Shown: positions 42,290 through 50,058 of the stretch, piece after piece
How the letters are laid out: the number at the start of each line of letters is the position of its first letter
Position numbering within the stretch: the stretch's first letter is position 1
Assembly (NCBI RefSeq): GCF_001262635.1
Contig: NZ_JXYH01000007.1
Location: 1 to 64,000, forward strand
Source of the DNA: Aestuariivita boseongensis
Lineage (GTDB): Bacteria; Pseudomonadota; Alphaproteobacteria; Rhodobacterales; Rhodobacteraceae
DNA length: 64,000 nt
Reading direction: 5' to 3'
Translations under genes and position numbers: made by a program
The notes under the pieces: generated by a model
What the model saw: only the letters and a program-made list of their open reading frames with translations
Told to the model about the DNA's origin: nothing
The model's database searches: none

Positions 42290-43458
42290 TGGGGCGGCGC
42301 AGGCAGAGCTATGACGGTGTCGTGCTGGCCTGCCCGGTCTCGATCCCCTATCAGCGTTATTCGGTGGACACAGCGCATTGGTGGATTGCCACCGCCTTGC
42401 GTGAGACGCTGAAGGCCGCGAAACTGACGCCGAAGGAGCTCGATGGGTTTTCAGTGTCCTCCTTCACGCTGTTCCCAGACACACCCGTGGGTCTGACCCA
42501 GCATCTGGGCCTTTCGCCCCGCTGGCTGGATATGATCCCGATGGGTGGGGCGTCTGGCGTTGTGGCCTTGCGGCGGGCCGCGCGGGCGGTGCAGGCGGGG
42601 GATTCCGATATCGTGGCCTGCGTGGCAGGCGACACAAACCATATCGACAGTTTTCGCCGGATGCTGTCGTCCTTTTCGCGCTTTGCGATGGATGCGTCCT
42701 ATCCTTACGGCTATGGCGGGCCGAACGCGAATTTCGCCCTTCTCACAGATCGTTACATGACGGAGTTCAACGCCACGCGAGAGGATTTCGGCCGCATCTG
42801 CGTGGCCCAACGCGCCAATGCGCTGAATTATCCCGGTGCGATCATGAAGAAACCTCTGACGCTAGAGGATTACATGAACGCCCGGCCCATCGCCGACCCC
42901 ATCGCGCTTTTTGATTGCGTGATGCCGGTGGCGGGGTCGGAGGCCTTTCTGGTGATGACCGAGGATGAGGCGGTCCGTCGCGACCTGCCCTTCGCCCGGA
43001 TCGGATCGGCCATCGAACGGCACAACGCCCATGCCGAAGACCCGATCCAGCTGCGCGGCGGGTGGACCGTTGATCTGGATGAGCTTTATGGCATGGCCCA
43101 GGCTGCGCCTACGGATATGGATCTGGTGCAGACCTATGACGATTACCCCGTGATCTCGATGATGCAGATCGAGGATCTGGGATTTTGCGGCAAAGGCGAA
43201 GGCCCCGATTTCCTGCGCGACAAGGATATGACCATCACCGGCGATTTCCCGCATAACACCAATGGCGGGCAACTGTCGGCGGGCCAAGCCGGGGCTGCGG
43301 GCGGGTTTATTGGTCTGGTCGAGGCGATCCGGCAGGTCACCGGGCAAGCCGGGCCAACGCAGGTTAAGGATGCTAAGAAGGCGCTGGTGTCGGGCTTCGG
43401 CATGATCAATTATGACCGGGGTCTGTGCACCTCGGCCGCGATTTTGGAGGCCGCATGA
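42289..43458 (+). CDS. Thiolase-fold protein without nucleophilic Cys (Ltp2 aldolase-like)
   Basis: This 389-residue protein has the SCP2-type thiolase layout, but key residues differ. The nucleophile loop reads MGGASGVVALRRAARAV (85-101), with Gly87/Ala88 where thiolases have Cys. The usual GHPxG near the C-terminus reads SAGQAGAAGG (330-339), with His replaced by Gln. Such Cys-less members paired with a DUF35 protein include the steroid side-chain aldolase Ltp2, which cleaves a beta-hydroxyacyl-CoA by retro-aldol reaction. The next gene encodes a DUF35 domain, which supports that reading. A Tyr-rich QTYDDYP segment (281-287) lies where Ltp2-like enzymes, as I recall, have a functional Tyr. 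Confidence 0.82.
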   Translation: MGRRRQSYDGVVLACPVSIPYQRYSVDTAHWWIATALRETLKAAKLTPKELDGFSVSSFTLFPDTPVGLTQHLGLSPRWLDMIPMGGASGVVALRRAARAVQAGDSDIVACVAGDTNHIDSFRRMLSSFSRFAMDASYPYGYGGPNANFALLTDRYMTEFNATREDFGRICVAQRANALNYPGAIMKKPLTLEDYMNARPIADPIALFDCVMPVAGSEAFLVMTEDEAVRRDLPFARIGSAIERHNAHAEDPIQLRGGWTVDLDELYGMAQAAPTDMDLVQTYDDYPVISMMQIEDLGFCGKGEGPDFLRDKDMTITGDFPHNTNGGQLSAGQAGAAGGFIGLVEAIRQVTGQAGPTQVKDAKKALVSGFGMINYDRGLCTSAAILEAA

Positions 43459-44708
43459 CAACGCCCCTCCAACCGCCCCCCAAGAAGAACCCGCAAAAGC
43501 GCACTGTCAGCCCGACGCGGCCGCCGGAAATGCGCTCGCGGGCATCCTTGGGCTTGCAGGCTGCCGCCGCAGAGGGGCGGTTCGCGCTGCAGGTCTGTGC
43601 AGAGTGTCAGACGGTGCAATACCCGCCGCGTGATGCCTGTCAGAACTGCCTGTCGACCGATATGCCGTGGACGGACGTTTCGCCCGACGGCGAATTGCTG
43701 GCCGAGACGACGATCCGCACATCGACCAACCTCTATTTCCGGGAACGCAGCCCGTGGCGCACCGGGTCGGTGAAGTTGGACGCGGGCCCGGTGATCATCT
43801 GCCATGTGCATGGCGATTGCGCGCCGCGTTCGCGGGTGACGCTCTGGAACCTCCTTGACCGCGCAGGGCAAGCGACCCTGCTGGCGGTCCCGCAAGAAAG
43901 AACGCCCCTGATGGAAGATGACCCGCAATTGCGCCAGATGACGGCAGACCCGAAACATCGCCGCGTGCTGATCACCGATGCGCGCCATCCCGGCACGCCG
44001 GCTTTGGTCAAAGCGTTGAAAGACGCGGGCGCTGCGATGATCTTTGTGGGCGAAGCAGAGACCTGGCGGCCCTATCCCGGACGCGCCGCGCTGGAGGAGA
44101 TGGGCGTGGATCTGCAGCCGCTGGATCTGACCGATACCGCATCGGTACAGAAACTGGCAGGCGAATATGGCGGCAAGACCGATATCCTGATCAACAACGC
44201 CCGCTTCATGCGCCCCGGTGGCGTGCTGGAGCGGGGCGATACCGCTTTTGCCAAAGAAGAGATCGAGGTGAATTACCTAGGCCTGATGCGTCTGGCGCAG
44301 GCCTTCGGGCCGGGCATGTGCGCGCGGGCGTCAGACGGAGTAAATTCGGCTGCGGCCTGGGTGAATGTGCTGAGTGTGGAGGCGCTGTCGAACGCGCCTG
44401 CCTATGGCTGTTTCAACGCCTCAAATGCGGCGGCCTTTGCGCTGAGCCAATCCTTGCGCGCTGAATTCCGGGGCGCTGGTCTGCGCGTGATGAACGTCTT
44501 TACCGGCCCGACGGAGGATGCCTGGTATCAGCCCTTGCCCCCGCCCAAGGTCACCCATGGCGCCTTGGCGAAATCCATCGTGGACGGTCTGCAGCGCGGG
44601 TTGGAGGATGTCTATTGCGGCGATGTGGCGAAGGATCTGCATGAACGGTTCCGCCGCGATCCCAAAGTGTTGGAGCGCGAACGCACCATGGCGGGGGATA
44701 TGGCATGA
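43455..44708 (+). CDS. DUF35 (Zn-ribbon/OB-fold) - degenerate SDR fusion protein
   Basis: This 417-residue protein fuses two domains. The N-terminal half is a DUF35 partner of thiolase-fold enzymes: a zinc ribbon with Cys48, Cys51, Cys62 and Cys65, then an OB-fold (about 75-165). The C-terminal half (about 168-395) is an SDR with ILINNAR and ALSQSLRAEFRGAGLRVMNVFTGP. The Gly-rich loop reads LITDARHPGTP instead of TGxxxGxG, and the active-site YxASKAA reads FNASNAA (Phe320, Asn324). The SDR half therefore looks catalytically dead and may serve structure or regulation. ATGA overlaps on both sides tie it to the thiolase-fold and cyclase genes. Confidence 0.85.
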   Translation: MTTPLQPPPKKNPQKRTVSPTRPPEMRSRASLGLQAAAAEGRFALQVCAECQTVQYPPRDACQNCLSTDMPWTDVSPDGELLAETTIRTSTNLYFRERSPWRTGSVKLDAGPVIICHVHGDCAPRSRVTLWNLLDRAGQATLLAVPQERTPLMEDDPQLRQMTADPKHRRVLITDARHPGTPALVKALKDAGAAMIFVGEAETWRPYPGRAALEEMGVDLQPLDLTDTASVQKLAGEYGGKTDILINNARFMRPGGVLERGDTAFAKEEIEVNYLGLMRLAQAFGPGMCARASDGVNSAAAWVNVLSVEALSNAPAYGCFNASNAAAFALSQSLRAEFRGAGLRVMNVFTGPTEDAWYQPLPPPKVTHGALAKSIVDGLQRGLEDVYCGDVAKDLHERFRRDPKVLERERTMAGDMA

Positions 44709-45478
44709 GCGCGTTGACCCAACTGGCCACTGCGCTCAGCGCAGGCAAGATCGACGTGATCGACCTGACCCACACGCTGGACCCGGATTTCCCGGTGATC
44801 ATCTTGCCGCCCGAATTCGGCCAATGCGCGCGGTTCCGGATGGAGGAGGTCAGCGCCTATGACCACCGCGGCCCTGCGTGGAAGTGGCACAATATCTCCA
44901 TGTCGGAACACACGGGCACCCATTTCGACGCACCCTCGCACTGGATTTCGGGGCGGGATGTGCCTTTGGGATCGGTTGATGAGATCCCGCCCGAAAAATT
45001 CGTGGGCCCGGTTTGCGTCATAGACTGTTCGGCCGAAACGGCACAGGACGATGATTTCCTGATGACGCCCGACCATATCCGCGCCTGGGAGGCCGAACAT
45101 GGTGAGATCCCGAAAGGCGCCTGGGTGCTGATGCGCACCGACTGGTCAAAACGCAAGGGCGCGGCCTATCTCAACATGAAGGAAGACGGCCCCCATTCCC
45201 CCGGCCCCGCGCCGGACGCGATCCGCCACCTGATCGAGGAACGCGATATCGTCGGCTTTGGCACCGAATGCGTGGGCACGGACGCGGGCCAAGGGATGCA
45301 TCTGTCACCGCCATATCCCGCGCATTTCATTCTGCACGGGGCAGGCAAATACGGCCTGCAATGCCTGACCAATCTGGACAAACTGCCCCCCACCGGCGCG
45401 GTGCTGATGGCCGCCCCCTTGAAAATCAAGAACGGGACCGGCAGTCCGCTGCGCGTTCTCGCGATGGTGGAAACATGA
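44705..45478 (+). CDS. Cyclase-family metal hydrolase (kynurenine formamidase-like)
   Basis: This 257-residue protein has the cyclase-family metal motif HTGTHFDAPSHW, which supplies the His and Asp ligands of a Zn or Mn site. A second segment, ERDIVGFGTECVGTDAG, is typical. Family members open amide, lactone or isatin-type rings, including kynurenine formamidase and isatin hydrolase. In this operon it could hydrolyse a ring-opened, lactone or thioester intermediate. A role in indole chemistry is attractive because of IorAB nearby, but it is speculative. It overlaps both neighbours by four bases. Confidence 0.87.
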   Translation: MSALTQLATALSAGKIDVIDLTHTLDPDFPVIILPPEFGQCARFRMEEVSAYDHRGPAWKWHNISMSEHTGTHFDAPSHWISGRDVPLGSVDEIPPEKFVGPVCVIDCSAETAQDDDFLMTPDHIRAWEAEHGEIPKGAWVLMRTDWSKRKGAAYLNMKEDGPHSPGPAPDAIRHLIEERDIVGFGTECVGTDAGQGMHLSPPYPAHFILHGAGKYGLQCLTNLDKLPPTGAVLMAAPLKIKNGTGSPLRVLAMVET

Positions 45479-46191
45479 ACCTGACGGCTGTCATCACCGG
45501 GGCCAACAAGGGTATTGGCGGCGATCTGGCCGAACGGTTGCTGGCGCGCCATTACACCGTCATCAATATTGCGCGGAACCCGTCGGATAATCCAAACGTT
45601 ATCAATGTTCTGGCCGACCTTCTTGATGCGGACGCCGCCGCGCAGGCCGCCAGCGAGATCGCTGAAAAGTACAACGTCACCCATTTCATCCATAACGCGG
45701 GCATCATCTGGCCGAACCTGATCGAAGATGCCACGCCCGACGACCTGGCCGGACTGACGCAGATACACCTGTCGGCCCCCTTGACGCTGCTGCAAGGGTT
45801 CCTGCCAGCAATGAAAGCCAATCGCTTTGGCCGCGTGCTGTTCAACGGGTCGCGCGCTGCACTCGGCGTGCCCACCCGCACCGCCTATTCCGCGACCAAG
45901 GCTGGGATCATCGGCATGGCGCGCACCTGGGCGCTGGAACTGGCGCCCCACGGGATCACGGTCAATGTGGTGGCCCCCGGCCCCGTGCGCACCGACAATT
46001 TCTGGGACATCATACCGAAAGGCAGCGACCGCGAGGCCGAGTTGGCCAAACGCCTGCCAGTGGGCCGCCTTGGGGAGCCGCGCGACATCTCGAACGCGTT
46101 TTTGTTCTTTTGCGACCCGGAAAACAGCTTTGTCACCGGGCAGACCCTTTATGTCTGCGGCGGGGCCAGCGTAGGGACGCTTCAATTGTGA
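45475..46191 (+). CDS. Short-chain dehydrogenase/reductase (canonical)
   Basis: This 238-residue SDR has intact motifs: TGANKGIGGDLAERLL for cofactor binding, HNAGI, the Ser of NGSRAALG, YSATKAG with catalytic Tyr and Lys, and VAPGPVRTDNFW. It probably oxidises a hydroxyl group of a pathway intermediate, for example a cis-dihydrodiol or a 3-hydroxyacyl-CoA. Its active site contrasts with the degenerate SDR half encoded two genes upstream. It is the last of eight overlapping or closely spaced genes starting at 37897. A 117-base gap (46192-46308) without clear motifs follows, before the second TRAP system. Confidence 0.92.
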   Translation: MNLTAVITGANKGIGGDLAERLLARHYTVINIARNPSDNPNVINVLADLLDADAAAQAASEIAEKYNVTHFIHNAGIIWPNLIEDATPDDLAGLTQIHLSAPLTLLQGFLPAMKANRFGRVLFNGSRAALGVPTRTAYSATKAGIIGMARTWALELAPHGITVNVVAPGPVRTDNFWDIIPKGSDREAELAKRLPVGRLGEPRDISNAFLFFCDPENSFVTGQTLYVCGGASVGTLQL

Positions 46192-46308
46192 ACAACCGGA
46201 AGATGAAGACACGAATGAATGCTTGACGAGAAACGGCGCTATGCCACGGTAGGCGTACAAAGAAGAATAAAACACCAAACCAACAGAGACTTAACAGGGA
46301 GACTGATC

Positions 46309-47337
46309 ATGTTTCACAAACTGATAACCGCAACAGCCGCCGGTGTGACTGCGCTGGCCATGACCGCAGGCGTCGCGCGCGCCGAGGTCGAGCTGACCTA
46401 TTCCAGCTGGCTGCCCTGGTCGCACCCGGTGAACGAGGCGATCTATATCCCGTGGATGGAAGCGATCGAGGCTGAATCCGAAGGCCGCATCAAGTTCAAA
46501 CGCCTGCCAAAGCCGGTCGCCTCCCCGCCCGCGCATCTGGACGCGATCCGCACCGGCCAGGCCGATGTGGCGTTTTCGGTGCACGGCTATTCGCGCAACC
46601 AGTTCACGCCCTACCTTTTCGGTGAATTCCCGATGCTGGGTGACAGCGCCGAGGCCACCTCGATCGCGTTCCAGCGCACCCATGACAAGTTCATGAGCGA
46701 TATGGACCTCTACAAAGGTGTGCACCTGATCGGTGTGAACCTGCACGGCCCCGGTCAGGTTCACCATTCGAAGATGACCATGATCAAGCCGTCTGATTTC
46801 GAAGGTCAGAAGTTCCGGACCGGCGGCCCGATCCCCCTGGCCATGGTCGAAGCCTGGGGCGGCGTGTCGATCCGTCAGCCCGCGCCCAAATCGTTCGAAA
46901 TCCTGAGCTCGGGCATTGCTGACGGGATCACCTTCCCGTTCGAATCCCTGCCCTCGTTCAAAATCACCGAACTGGTGCCCTACACCACCACGATGCCGGG
47001 CGGCTGGTACAACTCTTCCCACTATCTGGTGATGAACAAGCGCACCTATGACAGCCTGTCGGATGAAGACAAAGCGGTCATTGACAAGTTCTCGGGCGAA
47101 GCATTCGCCGCGCTGGCCGGCGCTGGCTGGGACACGATCAACGCAGCGGGTCTCAAAGCCGCCACGGAAGCCGGAAACACCATCGTCGAAGCCTCGGACG
47201 AGTTGAAGGCCGCTTTGATGGAGCTGAACGAACAGTTCACAGCGGACTACATTGAAGCGTCCAAGGAATTCGGTCTGGACGGTCAGGAAGTCATCGACTT
47301 CTTCAAGGCCGAGGCTGAAAAAGCCGCAGCGATGTAA
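46309..47337 (+). CDS. dctP: TRAP transporter solute-binding protein DctP (system 2)
   Basis: This periplasmic receptor has 342 residues. The signal peptide MFHKLITATAAGVTALAMTAGVARA is cleaved before EVELTYSSWLPWSHP. The carboxylate-binding Arg is in EGQKFRTGGPIPLAMVEAWGG, followed by EILSSGIADGITFPFESLP. GGGAG seven bases before 46309 sets the start over the earlier in-frame start at 46219. It differs clearly from system 1 DctP, so the two transporters probably take different but related acids. Its place directly after the Rieske operon suggests that it imports that operon's substrate. Confidence 0.93.
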   Translation: MFHKLITATAAGVTALAMTAGVARAEVELTYSSWLPWSHPVNEAIYIPWMEAIEAESEGRIKFKRLPKPVASPPAHLDAIRTGQADVAFSVHGYSRNQFTPYLFGEFPMLGDSAEATSIAFQRTHDKFMSDMDLYKGVHLIGVNLHGPGQVHHSKMTMIKPSDFEGQKFRTGGPIPLAMVEAWGGVSIRQPAPKSFEILSSGIADGITFPFESLPSFKITELVPYTTTMPGGWYNSSHYLVMNKRTYDSLSDEDKAVIDKFSGEAFAALAGAGWDTINAAGLKAATEAGNTIVEASDELKAALMELNEQFTADYIEASKEFGLDGQEVIDFFKAEAEKAAAM

Positions 47338-47343
47338 TCCGGG

Positions 47344-47865
47344 ATGGAGTCATCTTCCACACATGGGTCCGCGGTGCATATCCGCGGCCTGACCCCGGCC
47401 AGCAAGGTTCTGGCCGGGATCGCCTGTCTCGTGCTGTTCGGCATGATGCTTTTGACCTTCATCGACGTCATCGGCCGCTATGTGTTTCTGGCGCCTTTGC
47501 CGGCGGCTTACGAGATCATCTCGCTGATGATGCCCGCGATCATCTTTTGCGCCCTGCCCCTGACGGTGCTGCGCGAAACGCACGTTACGGTCGACCTGCT
47601 GGATGCCTTCATCCCTGACGGGCTGGCCCGCATACAGGGCGTGGTCGTTAACCTGATCAGCGCCGTTGCGCTTGGGCTTGTGACCTGGCGGCTGGCGGTG
47701 AAAGGCCTTGAAGACCGGTATTATGAAACGGTCACGGACGAACTTCTTCTTTTGATCTGGCCCTTTGGTCTGGGGATGGCCGTGCTGTGCGCGATTGCCA
47801 CGCTGGCGGCGCTTGTGAACGCCTGGACCTCGCTTGTGGGCATGAAAACGCGCGGAACAGCCTGA
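47344..47865 (+). CDS. dctQ: TRAP transporter small membrane subunit DctQ (system 2)
   Basis: The 173-residue protein has four membrane segments, starting with VLAGIACLVLFGMMLLTFIDVIGRYVF (about 22-48). The family-typical ALPLTVLRETHVTVDLLDAFIP precedes the third. It begins six bases after dctP with only a weak ribosome site and ends two bases before dctM, so all three are one transcript. No stem-loop like that of system 1 separates dctP from dctQ. Confidence 0.9.
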   Translation: MESSSTHGSAVHIRGLTPASKVLAGIACLVLFGMMLLTFIDVIGRYVFLAPLPAAYEIISLMMPAIIFCALPLTVLRETHVTVDLLDAFIPDGLARIQGVVVNLISAVALGLVTWRLAVKGLEDRYYETVTDELLLLIWPFGLGMAVLCAIATLAALVNAWTSLVGMKTRGTA

Positions 47866-47866
47866 T

Positions 47867-49159
47867 ATGACCGAAGCCCTGATTGGCCTTGCGGCCCTTC
47901 TGATCCTTGCCTTCATGCGCATTCCCATCGCGATGGTGATGATCCTTGTCGGGTTTCTGGGCATGGCCTATGTGCTCAACCCCATTGGCGCGATGTATAA
48001 CGTGGGCCAGACGGCCTATGACGCGGCCATCAATTACGAATTGTCGGTGGTGCCGCTTTTCGTGCTGATGGGCAATTTCGTCGCCCGCGCGCGGCTTGCG
48101 GCCGAGCTTTACAACGCCTCGAACGCCTTTCTGGGTCACCGCAAGGGCGGTCTGGCCATGGCCACTGTTGTGGCCTGCGGCGGGTTTTCGGCAATCTGCG
48201 GGTCTTCGCTGGCCACTGCGGCCACGATGTCGAAGGTTGCGATGCCATCGATGCGGCGGTTCAATTATTCCGACACGCTGGCCACGGGCTCCATCGCCGC
48301 TGGCGGCACGTTGGGCATTCTGATCCCGCCATCGGTGATCCTGGTGATCTATGGCATTCTCACCCAGCAAAGCATCGGCAAGCTGTTCGCGGCAGGTCTG
48401 ATCCCGGGCCTTCTGGGCGTGCTGCTGTATCTGGGTGCGGTCCGTTATGTCATCTGGCGCCGGCCCGAGGCCGGACCCGCAGGCGAACGCCAGGACTGGT
48501 CCGAGCGTTGGCGCGCGCTGCGCAGCGTCTGGGGTGTCATCGTTCTGTTCGGCATCGTGATGGGCGGCATCTATGGCGGTGTCTTCTCACCGACCGAGGC
48601 GGCAGGGATCGGCGCCTTCGGCGCATTCCTCTTCGCGCTGTTCCGGGGTGCGCTGACATGGCAGGTGCTGTGGGAAGTTCTGGTGGAAAGCGTCGAGACC
48701 ACCGCGATGCTGTTCACCGTGCTGATCGGTGCGCTGCTGTTTGCGAATTTCATCAATTACACCGATTTTCCGCAGGCTCTGTTGGGCTTTGCCCAGCAAT
48801 TTGCCGACACACCCTGGCTGGTGATCCTGGCGATCCTTGCGATCTATGTGGTGCTGGGCTGCGTGTTTGAATCGCTGTCGATGATCCTGCTGACGGTGCC
48901 GATCTTCTTCCCGCTGGTGCGCGACCTGGGCTATGATCCGATCTGGTTCGGCATCGTCGTCGTTGTGGTGACCGAAATCAGCCTGATCACCCCGCCCGTG
49001 GGTCTGAACGTCTTTGTGTTACGCGGCGTGTTGCCGGATGTGAAGACAGGCACGATCTTCAAAGGGGTTACACCATTCTGGTGTGCCGATCTGGTGCGTC
49101 TGGCACTGATCGTGTCGATCCCGGCACTATCGCTCTGGCTACCGAGTTTTGTGGTCTAG
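47867..49159 (+). CDS. dctM: TRAP transporter large membrane subunit DctM (system 2)
   Basis: This 430-residue multi-helix protein shows the DctM signatures ATVVACGGFSAICGSSLATAATMSKVAMPSM, AAGGTLGILIPPSVILVIYGILTQQSIGKLF, and the C-terminal TEISLITPPVGLNVFVLRGV. It is the ion-coupled permease of system 2. A 9-bp GC hairpin 23 bases past the stop separates it from the convergent hydratase gene. Confidence 0.94.
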   Translation: MTEALIGLAALLILAFMRIPIAMVMILVGFLGMAYVLNPIGAMYNVGQTAYDAAINYELSVVPLFVLMGNFVARARLAAELYNASNAFLGHRKGGLAMATVVACGGFSAICGSSLATAATMSKVAMPSMRRFNYSDTLATGSIAAGGTLGILIPPSVILVIYGILTQQSIGKLFAAGLIPGLLGVLLYLGAVRYVIWRRPEAGPAGERQDWSERWRALRSVWGVIVLFGIVMGGIYGGVFSPTEAAGIGAFGAFLFALFRGALTWQVLWEVLVESVETTAMLFTVLIGALLFANFINYTDFPQALLGFAQQFADTPWLVILAILAIYVVLGCVFESLSMILLTVPIFFPLVRDLGYDPIWFGIVVVVVTEISLITPPVGLNVFVLRGVLPDVKTGTIFKGVTPFWCADLVRLALIVSIPALSLWLPSFVV

Positions 49160-49181
49160 CGCGACAATCCCCTCGAACATT

Positions 49182-49206
49182 CCGCCCGGCCGTCTGAGCC
49201 GGGCGG
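49182..49206. terminator. Hairpin between convergent dctM and hydratase gene
   Basis: CCGCCCGGC and GCCGGGCGG form a perfect 9-bp stem with a 7-base loop. It lies between the stop of dctM and that of the leftward hydratase-like gene, suited to end transcripts from either side. Confidence 0.7.
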
Positions 49207-49223
49207 GCTCAATTGTTCAGGTC

Positions 49224-50039
49224 TCAATCGGTCAGGGAAAATCCAACCGATCCCAGGCCCGACATCGTGATCTCGACCTGGCGGACGTGATCTTCCAAAA
49301 GCCGGATCGGCACATGTGTGCCGCACATGACGACCATCCCAGGCTCAAGCGGGACTCCGCGTGCAACACATTGGTTGATCAGCCATTGCACCGCCTCGAT
49401 CGGTTCCTGCGGATAGGCGCCGGTGACATCGGCCACAAGCTCCCCGTCCAGCGCCAGCGTGGTGCGGATCGCATCCGCATCAAGTTCTTCCGGCGTGACC
49501 GAAGCCGCGCCCATCACGATGCCTGCGTTAAAAACATTCAACCCGATGGCCTGCTGCAATGTCAGCTGCGGGACCGCGTATCCCCGCTGGTCGATCAACT
49601 CGATTGCGGCATGAAACCGGTCGATACAGGCAATCGCGCCGGCGCGGTCGACCGGCCCGGTTCCCGCAACGTGATCGCTCAGAACGGCACACAGCTCCGG
49701 CTCCACGCAGACGGATTCGAAACCCACCTGTGGCAGCGCAACACCGTCCCGGTAAATCTCGTCGGCGAAAACACGAGCCGAGGCCCCCTCGCTTACCCCG
49801 AAATGGGCCATCTGCGCCGCGCCATTGATGGCCAGCTTGTATCCGCCAACAGGCTTGCCCACCGCCGCCACATAGGCGTCTTGCAGCCTGTACGCATCGT
49901 CGGTGCTCATCTCGCCCGGCAAGTCGAAAGTGCCCACCGAGGCACGAGCGCTGGCCGTGCGTGTCACCCAGTCTTGATCCATGAAAACCACTCCCCTTTT
50001 TCTGCGCGCAGCCTGCCAAAGCGCGCCTGCAAAATCCAT
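49224..50039 (-). CDS. 2-keto-4-pentenoate hydratase / FAH-superfamily protein (MhpD-like)
   Basis: This 271-residue protein matches the hydratase/decarboxylase branch of the fumarylacetoacetate hydrolase superfamily. GYKLAINGAAQMAHFGVSEGASARVFADEIYRDG, CVEPELCAVLSDHVAG (metal-binding acidic residues) and PLEPGMVVMCGTHVPIRLL are the family blocks. It would hydrate a 2-oxo-alkenoate from aromatic meta-cleavage or a related acid. The start is uncertain. The 50039 frame begins FAGALWQAARRK, like the conserved MhpD N-terminus, but has no ribosome site. ATG 49982 has GGGGAG eight bases upstream. With the long form, only 19 bases separate it from the divergent dehydratase gene. Confidence 0.85.
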   Translation of the reverse strand: MDFAGALWQAARRKRGVVFMDQDWVTRTASARASVGTFDLPGEMSTDDAYRLQDAYVAAVGKPVGGYKLAINGAAQMAHFGVSEGASARVFADEIYRDGVALPQVGFESVCVEPELCAVLSDHVAGTGPVDRAGAIACIDRFHAAIELIDQRGYAVPQLTLQQAIGLNVFNAGIVMGAASVTPEELDADAIRTTLALDGELVADVTGAYPQEPIEAVQWLINQCVARGVPLEPGMVVMCGTHVPIRLLEDHVRQVEITMSGLGSVGFSLTD

Positions 50040-50058
50040 GACTTAAACGGAGCCCGCC

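Noticed and set aside
42289-43458. Calling this an acetyl-CoA acetyltransferase
   Set aside because: The nucleophilic Cys and the GHP His are absent, so normal thiolysis is not supported.
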